64,000 bases of DNA from contig BQMF02000260.1 in the NCBI GenBank assembly GCA_027922465.2, positions 1 through 64,000 on the forward strand, read 5' to 3'. The stretch is from Turritopsis dohrnii. Taxonomy: Eukaryota; Cnidaria; Hydrozoa; Anthoathecata; Oceaniidae. The notes below the pieces were generated by a model. It ran no database searches. It was not told where the DNA came from and saw only the letters and a list, made by a program, of their open reading frames with translations. Both the position numbers and the translations under genes were made by a program. Position 1 is the first letter of the stretch. Each line of letters opens with the position of its first letter. This document shows positions 11,203 through 23,200 of this stretch, in pieces.

Positions 11203-14200
11203 TCAGTTGTTTCCAAACAAGGACAGTATAAACAGGAAGATGTAGATGATATCCACATACAGCATCATGGCCGCAAACACATAATCTTCTGGATCCAGTT
11301 CGTACTTTCTCCCACCCATGATTAACTGTGTGTCGAATGCCAAAAACTAAGTAATATGAATAAATTAGTTTTTAATTTTCTGCCAATCTGGATACACTTT
11401 TTTTTTATAAGCAGCAAAATTATAAGCAACACTAGTAAATTTTCTCAAAAAAAAGCTAAGCAACAATATTACCAGAATCTTAGATATATTAAAAATATGA
11501 AATTTTGAAATGATGCAGCGCTAGCAGACCTTAAGGGGATTTTTTTTTTGCGTGGATTAATTTTTGCGACAAAGGCGATTTTAGGCAAAATTCGCAAAAA
11601 TAAATCCACGCAAAACGTCAAGACATGAACGATTCGCAAAAAAAATCCACGCAAAATGTTTTTTTCTTTCTCGTCTTTAGTTTAACGTACCGAAAATCAG
11701 AGCAACATGTAGAAAAATGTTTCAAGGAAGATCAGAACCGATAATAGTTTAGTGGGGATGAATGGACACGCGGTAGAGGACTAACGTTTGCCAGACGAAC
11801 ATTTGAAGCCATATTTATAAAATACACGCATTGCACTTTTTTGTCCACATTCGCCAAAATAAATCCATACATTTTCTTTGAGGAGTTCTGACTCGGAAAA
11901 ATTAATACACGCATAATGCTTTCAAACCTTGGCTCGCAAAAATTAATCCACACAAAAATAAATCCCCTTAAGGTAGCTACCGCACCTGTTCTTAAACACT
12001 AGGTCCTAGGTTGCAGTACTAGGTTGTTCGCTATATGCAATGATATGAATGTCCTAGACCTAACACATACATACTTTTACAAATTTAGTTTCATAAAACT
12101 TACAGTAAGATTTTCAGGATGGGGGCATATTATAATATATTTTGGAGTAATGCTTAGCAACAAATTAAGCAACATTACTTTCTAAGGTCTGACCTTGGTT
12201 GCTTATAAAAAACAAACAAACGTGTGTAATGATATTTAACAGAACAGTGAAGATGAAGATGGTTGCTCAGAGAACAGAACAGCACAGAATTGTAAACCGA
12301 ACAACAAAAAGTAAAACTAATAGACATTAAAACATGAACAAAGTTAAGAACTTGACTATAAAAAACTTAACTACTACAACGGGTGGAAATCTTGTTGACA
12401 AAAATGTCTACTTACTGCCATAAACAGGATTGCACCCAGGGTCGCATACACAATATTGACAATCTATGGTTATATGATTACATACAATCATTAGTACATC
12501 AAAACATTAATCAACAGCACACACAACAGCTCATATGGAATAGAGCAGGAAGGATTAGAAATCTGAAAATACTAGTACCCGCATGGATCCAGTTGGAACG
12601 AGTATAGCCGCAAACAGTCCGAAGAAGAACAGGGATATGGCGAAGATAAACAGCGCACCACTGCAAAGGGTGATGTCATACTAAACGAAAAAAAAATGGA
12701 CGTGAGATCAAAGTTAACGTTGATTTGTATTCGACCAAAAGGAGTAAGATTCCATCTTGAAGAAAATTCTTTCAAATCAATCTATCATCTCTTCCAAACT
12801 TGTCACAACATCCAGAATTCAGCCTGATGGATGTTTCTTGTGTTGTATTTACATAATTCGGAAATAACAGTAAAATCATAAAATCTATCTCAATCTGATT
12901 TACCTTTGTTTGTGAAGCAAACGCTATGATGGCGATACTGCAAAACTAAAATAAAGATGACGTTCTCAACGATGAGGGAGAATATTATGAACCAAGTGAA
13001 CATTGCACTATAAACATTTTGCTAAAAGTTGTAGTGAGTCAAAAAAAACAAAAACACTCTCATACAATCAACATCTATGCAACTATATTTCAAACAATTC
13101 TGAAGCGAAATCGTCGTGTTAAAAACATTCATACCATAGTCATTCCAAAAGCAGCTAATACAATTTTTGTGTCATATCGACTTGATATAACAGCAACCAT
13201 ATAGCCAAGGCTCAAAGTAAACAATGTCAACAGAATTAAGTTGATTGGGTGTCTCCTAGCAACTTTGGTGCAGCATGCCAACACAATGTATAACACCAGG
13301 AAGATGGCACTAAAGGAAACCAGGATAGCAATTTCATTATCATACAGAAAACAGTATGCAACTGATATCCGTTTTGGTATAATTTTGTATAGTTATTAGC
13401 GTGTCATAACATCTTACTAGGCAGACAAATAGAGTCCAAGACTTTTTTGAACATATTGTTTGGTTGGCTCACTAAAAGAAAATAAACAAAACCAGTCAAA
13501 ATAACAGATGCCATCTTAAATCATAATCACATGAACAACAATATCCTGCAAACGCAAAAGAATCAATCATTATTTTTGGGTCAACAATATCACAGTCGTA
13601 AATGAAAGACTATTTGACAACAGGAAATCATTTTGAAAAACTTACTGGAAAAGAAAGAAGCACGTCATTGCAATAGTCACCGACATTTGTAATGCAAGAA
13701 TAGCAAATACCTGTACACAAATATACAGTTCATTTTCACAATGCAATAATTATGAATTCATGACCAAAGGAAAGCCTTTCATTGGTTGAAACATTTATGC
13801 ATAAAGTATATATATAGCTACAAAAAATTTGATTTGACAAGATGCCATACTATCTCTGAAAAGGCATTCACTGCAACTTATTTACGATAAGCTGCTTCGA
13901 TATAATAGTATACAGTAATTTTAGACACTATTACAAAGTATTATAAAATAAAGCAACTGACCTTCCGAATGAAACCTAAAATGTAAAGCAGAAAATTGTT
14001 ACAAATAAATTGACAGAAGAACATCATACTGTCATCATTTAAACTTTAAACTAGATACATCAAAGTGCTTTTACAGGCGGTACTTGCAAAAAATTTCTTA
14101 CCTAGCCTGACAGATTTGTTGTCAAATGAAACAATTCCCACGTAATCATCACTTTGTTTACCACCTTCTTCAGCATTAACTAGTGAGGATGAATAGGCCT

Positions 14201-14357
14201 CTTGTGGGGGTGGATAAGCATACCCTGCGTTACCATATGGAGGAGGGTTTTGTTGATATGGTTGAGCAATCACTGTTTGTGGTGGATATGCAGCAGGCAT
14301 TGACTGATACCTTTGATCATTTTGAGCTGCTTCATATGATGGAGGAGGAGCAGCCAT
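11203..14357 (-). CDS. TMBIM / Lifeguard family (BAX inhibitor-1-like) membrane protein, 9 exons
   Basis: Exons 5' to 3': 14102-14357, 13962-13975, 13646-13710, 13418-13471, 13135-13309, 12904-12945, 12579-12680, 12416-12463, 11203-11346. They sum to 900 nt (299 residues plus TGA) and every splice phase matches. The N-terminus is Pro/Tyr/Gln-rich (PPPSYEAA), as in Lifeguard 1-3 (GRINA/FAIM2-like) proteins. Seven hydrophobic segments follow, with family landmarks at GFIRKVFAILALQMSVT, LGYMVAVISSRYDT and the C-terminal DTQLIMGGRKYELDPEDYVF. Members sit in Golgi, ER or plasma membranes, modulate calcium leak and restrain apoptosis. The gene looks intact. Exon 2 is only 14 nt. A MITE occupies the last intron. 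The specific subfamily is my inference from the N-terminus. Confidence 0.93.
11535..11967. mobile_element. MITE with TTAA target duplication in the last TMBIM intron
   Basis: Terminal inverted repeats of about 40 bp start GGGGATTT and contain GTGGATTAATTTTTGCGA. They are flanked on both sides by TTAA (11531-11534 and 11968-11971). The interior holds further copies of a TTCGCAAAAATAAATCCACGC-type motif in both orientations. No transposase is present. A TTAA duplication suggests mobilisation by a piggyBac- or Kolobok-type transposase. Confidence 0.8.
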
Positions 14358-16588
14358 AGTTCAGTTATTTCACTTTTCACTGTCTATATGAAATTCAAAG
14401 CATGAGTTAATTCAAACCAGGAAGATTTGAGAAGAGGCGTTAATATAAAGACACTTTATAATACTGTCATTATCACAAAAACGAAAAACGTCTGAAGAGA
14501 CTAAGCAACCTCGCAAAAATGTCAATAGCTGACACCACTGACTCCAATTCTGGAACTGTGTTTTCGATTAAAGGCTTTATCAGGACCTATATAGCTTGTA
14601 TATACCTTATTCTATTTATATCAAAATACACATAGACATTATTGGGTTGAAATTTCAAGAGAAATTGCTAGGCCATTTTGATATGAAGTAAGACATAAAA
14701 GGAAACTCAAGAAAAAAAATAATATTTATCAAAATTTAAAAAAAAAAGTTGATTAGTAAGTTAGCTGGCCATGAAATAAAACTTTGTGTCCTGAAGTTTC
14801 TGAAGTCATCAATCATTGAGAAAACAGTAAGAATTCATTCATTTCTAATATTTTCCTTGGTGTATCTACCTCGTCAATCGATTTTGTCATCAAATTGTTA
14901 TTCGAAAAAAACTTATATTTTGTTGTTTCGATGGTTTCTTAGAAGCAATGTAATTTTCTAATAAATCCAGACAAATTACATCACAAAATTTGTTAATGGT
15001 CAAAACAAAAACAGATACCAGGTTTAGCAATTTGTTTATCGCTGTATTGCGACCGCTATGACCTGTGTTCAAGTCCAGTCATGTCGCATCTCAATACACC
15101 ACTCCGATGCGCTTTAAAAGCAGCGTGTCAGCCCATTAGGAGCCATCGACTGACTGCACACCGGCCAATGTATCTACACATTGTTTCATGCAGATCAAGG
15201 TCTTCTGAAACAATTGTTAATGTTAAATGAAAACTGTTACATTCGTTTCTAATCAAACCTTTATTCTCGTCTGATTGACAGGGAATTCAGAAAAAATTGG
15301 AATAACTTGGTTGAAGTTTCTAGATTATGTTCTAATAGCAGTCTAATGGAAATTTAGTCAATAAAATTTAAGGATGGATGTGTCTCCTGACTGCAAAGAA
15401 AATTTTAACTTGTCAACTATGCTTTAAAAGGGTTCTATGGTGTGAGAAAGAAAACCTGCAAGTGTGGCATTGTAGCTAAAGTTAATTGGTAGAGATATGA
15501 ATATAGATTAACATAGAAGTTCTTACTAACAACATCGCTAATATTCCTAACCATGAATACACAAAATAAACAAAAAATAGTCATAGAAATATGCATCCAC
15601 ACTCAACAAAAGTGGCACTTATAACTGAAATGAGAAATTTGTGTTTAGTAAAATTAATGATGTCCATCCAATGCTTTTAGCTTACAGTTGTATAATGGTG
15701 GATCTAGCAGGATCTAGTAGTCACAATTTGTTAGGACAGTGTTAGCAATTTAACCTTAAAAGAAAAAAGGTTCAGATAATCCCATTGGTAATATAGATTG
15801 AATTCACAAATTATGTTAATTCGCATCTCCACAAGTTGTGACTACTCTCTAGTTCCGCCACTGGTTGTAATACAACAATGAAATCATTATCCTTTACAAT
15901 TGTTCAAGCTTTACATGTTTTCTTTGTTATGCTCCATTCTGTTGTTTCCTGTTTCTAATATGAGTTCAACACTTTATAAAGAAATCATGATTATCATGGT
16001 GGCTGAACACACTGAAAAGTCATTAAATCAATCTGATTTATCTATCAAATTGGACATGCTGAACAATTTGTTGTCTTCTCAAACAGTTGCAATATGTTTC
16101 GTTTTGTAATCTTAATAATAAAGAAGGCTATTGATAGTTAGGAGTGTTGGCAGAAGTGCCAACTGATGCAAATGTGTGTAAAATGGACATGTTGAACAAT
16201 TTGTATTCGTTTATATTTCTTACATTTTGATTGGAACTCTTAAAGAAGAACTAACAAAAAAATCTTGGTGAATATTTTTTTCATTGAGTACATTTATTTA
16301 TAGTACATAATAATTATGCATTAAAATTTGTGCACAAACGGTTATTTTTGGTCCATGATGACCCTATAACAACTGATTGTTCTATTTCAGGAACGCTTGT
16401 CGCCATTACGTTACAAAATACAACATGGTTTGTACTAAAATTTCTTACTTGTGGCGTATTTATTAAAACTTGTTGAATATAAATTATTAATGATTTGAAC
16501 GAAAAGTTTTAGCTTTTGTTTTTGTTTTTTGTTTTTGTTTTTTTTTTGTTTTTTTTAACAGCTGAGTTACATCTATCTTTGATTTTAA
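14358..16588. other. Intergenic, no gene recognised
   Basis: 5' flank of the TMBIM gene followed by AT-rich sequence. Short ORFs (14749-14961, 15900-16109) are low-complexity and unconvincing. A poly(T)/(TTTTTG) tract lies at 16511-16557. Nothing else supported. Confidence 0.45.
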
Positions 16589-17208
16589 CAGGGGCTAATA
16601 CAGGTCAAATTTCATAGCGGTAACCGCTATTGGGCGCCAAGATCAAGGCGCCCAAATTCAAAAAAAAAGGGAAAAATTTTTTTTTGAAAAGATCAAAAAA
16701 GAATGTGAGAAGAGCAAAACGAAAGAAAGGGAAAAAAGGAATCGTGAGGAGAAACAAAGACAACCTCGTTACCGTCGCTTCTTCTCTCTTTTGTGCTAAA
16801 TCAGACTTACGATTTAGCGTAAAGCGCAGAGAAGAAGCGCTGGGAAAGAAGGGCACTCTGTGAGGTTTCCGTACCTGGTTACCAAGGCTAGGTGATTACT
16901 TTACGAACTGAAACTTTCGAAATGATTATATAGTCCTGTAAAATATACACAAAGTAAGGAAATCAAAAATGGCGGAAGGTAAACACGCCGATTCGCGTGA
17001 TTGAATTTCGAAGAACATTTGAAGATTCTACAGGAGAATGTTACGACACGAATAACAAGAAATGAGAAGTTTTAAGGGACTAAGAATATGTATAGTATGT
17101 TAAAATAGAACGCATTTTAGACCATTCTAGGCCCTCAAATCGAAAATTTTTCGGGGCTTGGCCCCCTCACCCCCAGCTGCCCAAATTCAAATCCTGTATT
17201 AGCCCCTG
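16589..17208. mobile_element. MITE-like element with CAGGGGC ends
   Basis: The ends CAGGGGCTAATACAGG (16589-) and its complement CCTGTATTAGCCCCTG (-17208) form terminal inverted repeats. TTTAA flanks both sides (16584-16588 and 17209-17213). Just inside the left end is a hairpin (GGGCGCC...GGCGCCC, 16633-16653). Long open frames on both strands are A-rich shadows, not genes. Confidence 0.7.
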
Positions 17209-17739
17209 TTTAACATTTCTTTATTATTTTATGTGCTAGTTTTATTGTATATACTTAAGGTGGCTACCTCCCTTGAATACTTCGCTATATGGGGTAGTCT
17301 CCTAGCCTATTATGTTGTAATCTTATCTCAATGTACTCTGTAACTATATGGTACTCTATATGGCAAATAAACTAAATTGATTGATTGATTGATTGTTAGA
17401 GTTTTCAGACACAAATTGCAACTTAATTATACATCATTGATCTTATGATTAATCTAAAATTGAAAATAAATACCTATAAATTAAACGTAGTAAACATTTT
17501 CTAAATTATATCAGGTTTTGGTAAGTTTCCTGGCATGGTATGATGTTCTTGAGAAGAAGAATTCCTATACTTTCAAGATCTAAAAAAAAAGAAGCTCCAA
17601 AAAAGGTTTTAAACGTGCTTAAACACAACAGGCACTTTTCGCTCTTTATGAATTAGAAAAAAGGACAAATTACATAATTGGTGATGTGAGAAGAATATTG
17701 ATCAACGTTTTGTTTGCAGCACATTATTTCATCTCACCT
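17209..17739. other. Short intergenic stretch before the BEL element
   Basis: Contains an (ATTG)n microsatellite at 17376-17394 and otherwise AT-rich sequence up to the 5' LTR. No gene seen. Confidence 0.5.
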
Positions 17740-18471
17740 TGTAAATTGAACAAACTTCAATTCTAGTGTTTATATTAAAAATTTTGTTCCAGTGTGTTCA
17801 GGCCCTTATTATCAGTTTGTTTACATTTTGGGTCATATCTACTTTGCTCTAGAATCCCTTTTTTGTATTCATAGCTCACACAATTAAGGCTCTATTTACT
17901 ATTTAGACAGTATTTTCAAGTTTATATGCTAAGGCTCTATTTATTTTTATATTTGTATGTCAACTTTGCTTAAGGCCCTATTTACAATTTACATGTCCAC
18001 TTTGCTTTTTTGGCCTTTAAATACCAGCTCTTAGGTTTGTCATTCAGTTGTCAACTTGATCTTGAGCAGTCAACATCAAATTTCAAGATGGCCTCTTAAC
18101 TCAACTTTCAAATTTTCAAGTTTGATAACTAACTCATATCTCAAATAATTTTCAACTATCAAAATTTTTTCAATTCAACTTTCAACACTTTGGAGCCACA
18201 CCCTCTTTTCAGACTCACATTCTGGCAAGCTGGTAAGCATCTGGACTTATAATATTTTTTACTTTTTGAACTTTTTTCAGACTTAGAAATTTTTTCAAAC
18301 TAAACTTTTTCAATTAGATTTTTTCAACTTAAACTTTTTCAATTATACTCACATGTACTTTTTATCATATATTTAATTTCCTTTTGTATTTTTCTTCATT
18401 CAGTTTGAATCCATCGAGATTACAAATATACGCCTCGAAATCAAATCATTTCTTGTGTGTGCTCCGAAACA
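17740..18471 (+). repeat. BEL 5' LTR
   Basis: 732 bp, beginning TGTAAATTGAAC and ending GCTCCGAAACA. It matches 24855-25586 throughout by eye. It contains the element promoter; a recurring GGCTCTATTTA/GGCCCTATTTA motif appears three times between 17889 and 17983. Confidence 0.92.
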
Positions 18472-18504
18472 TTCAAACAGCAACCAACCATCACTGGATG
18501 CTAC

Positions 18505-20238
18505 ATGCGTAGATCAACAAGGACAACGGAGAGGATCAACTACTCAGTACTGGACTCAACTGGGGAACGGATCGGATTAACAGACAAGGATACGGACGGA
18601 AGAGAATCGGAGGAGCCAAACGGAAGAGGACTAGCTGAGAGAATACCGGAGGAGCAGATCAACAGAGCTGACGAAAACGTACACGAGGACACAATTGAGA
18701 ACGAAGACGGTGTAGACGAAATTTCCACGCTTGTTGAGAACTGGAGACTTGACGAAACAGAGGAAGAGATCAAGATGGAGAGCAAACGATTGAAGATACT
18801 CATCATCCAACAAGACATTGCCTCTAGAAACGTCGAAGACATCATCATGGAAAATGATCTTGAGGACATGACACTTGATGAAGTCGAAACAGTGACCATA
18901 AAGATTGAGGAATTGAGGACCAAATTCAGAACGGCTCATGCAGAAATCGAACTCAATTTACCCCATGAAGAGTACGAGCAGAAGTTTGTTAAACTCCACG
19001 AACAAACGATTTCCGTGATCAGAGAATTCATGATCAAAATCAAATTAAGACGGAAGGAACTGCGCAAGGAGCAACTTGATAAACAAACTCGCCTCAACCG
19101 ATTGTCACTCACATCACAATCATTCCTGATGAAAGAGGTCAAAAACGCTATGAAGCCTCTTACTCAGAAGTTCAGTCAGAAACCCACAACCTTCACTTTC
19201 GACGAACTGATTCTTGCGAAAAAGGACCTTCAAGCTGATTTACAAGCGGTGAATGCCATATCCAAGCAGATGAAGGACATCCTGACGATGAAGAACGAAG
19301 AATCGGACAGTGAAGCCATCAAAACCATCAACGACAGCTATGACAAACTCGTTACTCTCAAACAAACTTATTCAGACAGTCTCCAAAATGAAATAAAGGA
19401 GAAGGAGATCGTTAAGCAGCAAAGCTTCGAAGCAACCAAACTCAACATCAAGCTGTCGAAATTCAAGGGCTACGACTCTTCAAGTGACATTTATACGTTC
19501 ATAAGTGACTTTAACAAACTCTATATAAAGTCCACACCAACAGCCTTTCTACCAGACCTTCTCAAGAACAATTTCCTTGAAGGTCCGGCCCTCACGCTTG
19601 TTAAGGGGGTCGACACCATTGAGGAGATATGGCGTCGTTTGAAAGCGTCGTATGGTGATGCCAAGCTGCTGCTCACAAAGAAACTGTCCCAGTTAAGTCA
19701 GACGAGCAAAATCTGGAAGACAAGGGATCCAGAGAAGCAGATTGAGACGTTGAGCAAGATTCTGAACCTTATGAGAGACTTACAGAAGTTAGCTGCAGAT
19801 CACAGCATCCAAAATCGCCTATATTACAGTGACGCGATCGAAAAGGTTTACGCACTCCTGGACGATGTACGCATCACAAGGTGGTTTGCTTTGCTTGACG
19901 ATAAAGAGCTGAGCGAGCCCGAAGCATGGAAAGAACTCATTAAATTCCTGGAGAAAGAGCTTTCAGTACAACAGAAGAAGCTCCTTCACTGCTCATCCCA
20001 CGACAAATCTTCATCACAACACTCACGAAGTCAACACGGTGCCCATCCTGCAGAAGTTCATCAAGATCAACCGTACATCCAAGAAAAATGCTTCATCTGC
20101 GGGGAGACGGGTCACGTCAAAACAAATGGCCCAAATCGATCAAAGTTGATACAATACTTCTCATGTCAATTCTTCGCAGGCATGACACCTGCGGAACGCC
20201 TCAGCACACTCAAGAAGAAGGGACTTTGCAGTCAGTGA
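18505..20238 (+). CDS. gag: BEL/Pao Gag-like region up to in-frame TGA
   Basis: First in-frame ATG at 18505, 34 nt after the 5' LTR; the longer frame reaching 18457 starts on GTG inside the LTR. A coiled-coil, Glu/Lys-rich N-terminal half is followed by the conserved BEL Gag-like domain (LNIKLSKFKGYDS ... LEGPALTLVKG ... AWKELIKFLEKELS) and a zinc knuckle starting CFICGETGH, whose fourth metal ligand is not obvious. The frame stops at TGA 20236-20238, directly followed by CTA, then stays open to 24792. The stop falls where the next cysteine of a C..QC-type pair would be expected. Confidence 0.85.
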   Translation: MRRSTRTTERINYSVLDSTGERIGLTDKDTDGRESEEPNGRGLAERIPEEQINRADENVHEDTIENEDGVDEISTLVENWRLDETEEEIKMESKRLKILIIQQDIASRNVEDIIMENDLEDMTLDEVETVTIKIEELRTKFRTAHAEIELNLPHEEYEQKFVKLHEQTISVIREFMIKIKLRRKELRKEQLDKQTRLNRLSLTSQSFLMKEVKNAMKPLTQKFSQKPTTFTFDELILAKKDLQADLQAVNAISKQMKDILTMKNEESDSEAIKTINDSYDKLVTLKQTYSDSLQNEIKEKEIVKQQSFEATKLNIKLSKFKGYDSSSDIYTFISDFNKLYIKSTPTAFLPDLLKNNFLEGPALTLVKGVDTIEEIWRRLKASYGDAKLLLTKKLSQLSQTSKIWKTRDPEKQIETLSKILNLMRDLQKLAADHSIQNRLYYSDAIEKVYALLDDVRITRWFALLDDKELSEPEAWKELIKFLEKELSVQQKKLLHCSSHDKSSSQHSRSQHGAHPAEVHQDQPYIQEKCFICGETGHVKTNGPNRSKLIQYFSCQFFAGMTPAERLSTLKKKGLCSQ

Positions 20239-23200
20239 CTATACCCTGGTGCCAAGTACTCACAAGAGAAACACAAAGAAGGTCGGTGCCAGAGAACCTT
20301 CACCTGCCCTCACCCATCACATGACGGTCACGGATGCCGAAAGCATGTTCTAGTCTGTCAGGAGCATGCAACGTCACAAGAAAACCAACAGATTCTCCAA
20401 AATTTCAAGGACAGATGCATCCTACGCCCTCAACATGCAGACCTTCCAGCATTCGCAAAGGATATCAAACTGTCGTTCTACGCTGAAGTTCAATCACACA
20501 AAGCTTCAACAAGCAAGATCAAGCCTTCAAACTCCAACCCAGCTGAGGAGCCAGTTATTGAAGATAACGCAGTCTACATCCTGCAAACAATCTACGTCAA
20601 TCAACGCAGATGTACGATCTTCTTTGACCTTGGATGCAGTAACATGATAATTTCAGAGCGAGCAATCAGCTACTTTGGTGACCGAGCAACTCTTGAGTTT
20701 AAAGGAGATGTGTCGATTGGCGGAATCGGCGAGATGAAGACCACAAGTCGAGGGATCTACAGCATACGTCTACCCCTCACCAATGGTCGTGACGCTCACC
20801 TCTCCGGGGTTTGTCTGCCTCGAATCACAGCAACCTTCCCGGTCTATCCACTCAATGAAGTTCAAAAGGACATACACCTTGCCTACAGTCAACTTGGTAA
20901 AGATCCTGCAAGTCTACCCATGTTACCACCAGCAATCGGAGGAGACGTTGATGTAATGCTTGGGATCAAGTATTTACGTTACCATCCCAAGGAGATTTTT
21001 CAGATGCCATCTGGATTGACCATTTATGAATCACCGTTCAACAACGCAGATGGTGGAAGAGGTGTCGTTGGGGGTCCCCACCATGTGTTCAACAACATTT
21101 CGAAGCATCATTACAGCAGTCAAGCAATGCAGTCATTCTTGGCTAACCAACAGCAAATGTTCGATGCAGGGATCCTCGCCAATCCTGACGTCGCACTACT
21201 TCACATCAAAGTCGATAAAGACCACAACCAAGACCTTCTGTATCATCAACCAGAAGAAGCCAGCACAGCATTACTGTCACGAAACCAGAAAATTTTCGAA
21301 GACGTTGAAGCAGCTGGAAGCAACATTGATTACAGATGTGTCAATTGCAGAGACTGTAAAACCTGCAAGGAGAACGAATCCACCGAGTCCATTAGCATCA
21401 AGGAGGAAGTGGAACAAGACCTTATCAACAAATCTGTAACCATCGACATCAACAAGAGACAGTGCTACGCAGATCTCCCACTTCTTCACAATCCAGAAGT
21501 AAAGCTCGCCAACAACAAACAGAAAGCCCTGAAAGTATATCATCAGCAGCTAAAGAAACTCGACAAAGAACCCAAGGACAAAGAAGATGTGATTGCCTCG
21601 GAGAAGAAGATGCAATCTTTGGGATTTGTTGCCTACGTTGAAAGCCTCAGCCATCAACAACAACTGATGCTTCAGAACAGCAAGGTGCAAAATTTCATAC
21701 CATGGAGAGCTGTGTGGAACACCAACTCTCTCTCAACCCCATGTCGCGTAGTCTTTGACGCATCACAACCAACAAGTTCCGGGTACAGCCTCAATGACAT
21801 TCTCGCGAAGGGAACAAACAACATGAATCGTCTCGTAGAAATACTCATTCGTTGGACCTCACATCACACAGCCTTTCACACGGATGTGAGGAAAATGTAT
21901 AATTCCGTCAAGTTGAACGAACATCACTGGTGCCTGCAGCGATATATATGGCAAGACGAATTGGACAAATCAAAGTTGCCCAAGGAGAAAGTGATCATGA
22001 CTCTAATCTATGGGGTCAAGTCATCAGGAAACCAATCAGAAAGAGCATTGAGACAAACTGCCCAAATGTCAAAAGAAGATACACCAAAAGCAACTGAGGT
22101 AGTTGAAAACGACACTTTCGTTGATGATGTCCTGAGTGGTGATGAAACACCTGAAGCTGCCATCCAACTTGCCGAAGACTTGGAAGTTGCAATCAACAAA
22201 GGTGGATTTGCGCTCAAAGGAGTAACGTTCTCACATCAACCGCCGAGTCCAGACCTTTCTGCAGATGGCAAAAGCATAAACGTAGCTGGGATGAAATGGT
22301 ACCCCGAAGAAGACACAATCTCGTTGGACATCAGTGAATTGAATTTCGCTAAGAAAATCAGAGGGAAGAAACCTACAACCATCAACACAGTACCTGCCAA
22401 CCTGACCCGTCGCCAATGTGTATCAAAGGTTGCTGAGTTGTATGATATCACAGGCAAAATCACACCTCTTACCGCAGCCATGAAGTTGGACTTGCATCAA
22501 CTCGTCGACAGAGGTTTAGATTGGGACGACAGAATTCCCGATGACCTCCGACCTGTTTGGAATTCGCACTTTGCAATGATGGAGGAAATCCCGACAATCA
22601 GATTTCGTCGTGCAATCGTACCTGAAGATGCAGTTGATCTCAAAATCACAACAATCGACGCAGGAGATGCATCAAAAGACATCGCTTGTGTTGCAATCTA
22701 TGCCAGGTTTAAACGAAAATCTGGAAACTTCTCATGTCAACTGGTTTTCTCCAGATCTCGACTTGTACCAAATGGATCAACACAACCTCGAGCAGAGCTA
22801 CTGGCGGCAACCCTCAACACTCACACTGGCGAAGTTGTCAGGCGGTCGTTCAAAAAGCATCACCAATCATCACTCAAATTAACCGATAGCCAAATTGTTC
22901 TGTTCTGGATCAACGGAAGCGACAAACAACTCAAACCATGGGTCCGGAACAGAGTTCTTGAGATACACAGATTCACCAAGCCGTCAGACTGGAAGTTTGT
23001 CAGGAGCCAAGAGATGATAGCTGACATCGGAACCCGAAGAGGTGCTACCCTCCAGGATGTTGGTCAAAATTCTCCGTGGTATAATGGCCTTCCATGGATG
23101 CGTGAGACCGAAGACAAGTTTCCTGTAACAAGCGTTGACAAGATCAAGCTGAACCAAGAAGATATCACATTCGTCAACAAAGAAAGAATCCTTCCACAAT

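Noticed and set aside
16605..16863. Opposed 83-aa and 77-aa ORFs
   Set aside because: Low-complexity Lys/Arg and Phe frames inside a MITE-like element.
18457..18504. Gag start inside the 5' LTR
   Set aside because: The first codon there is GTG; the first ATG in frame is 18505.
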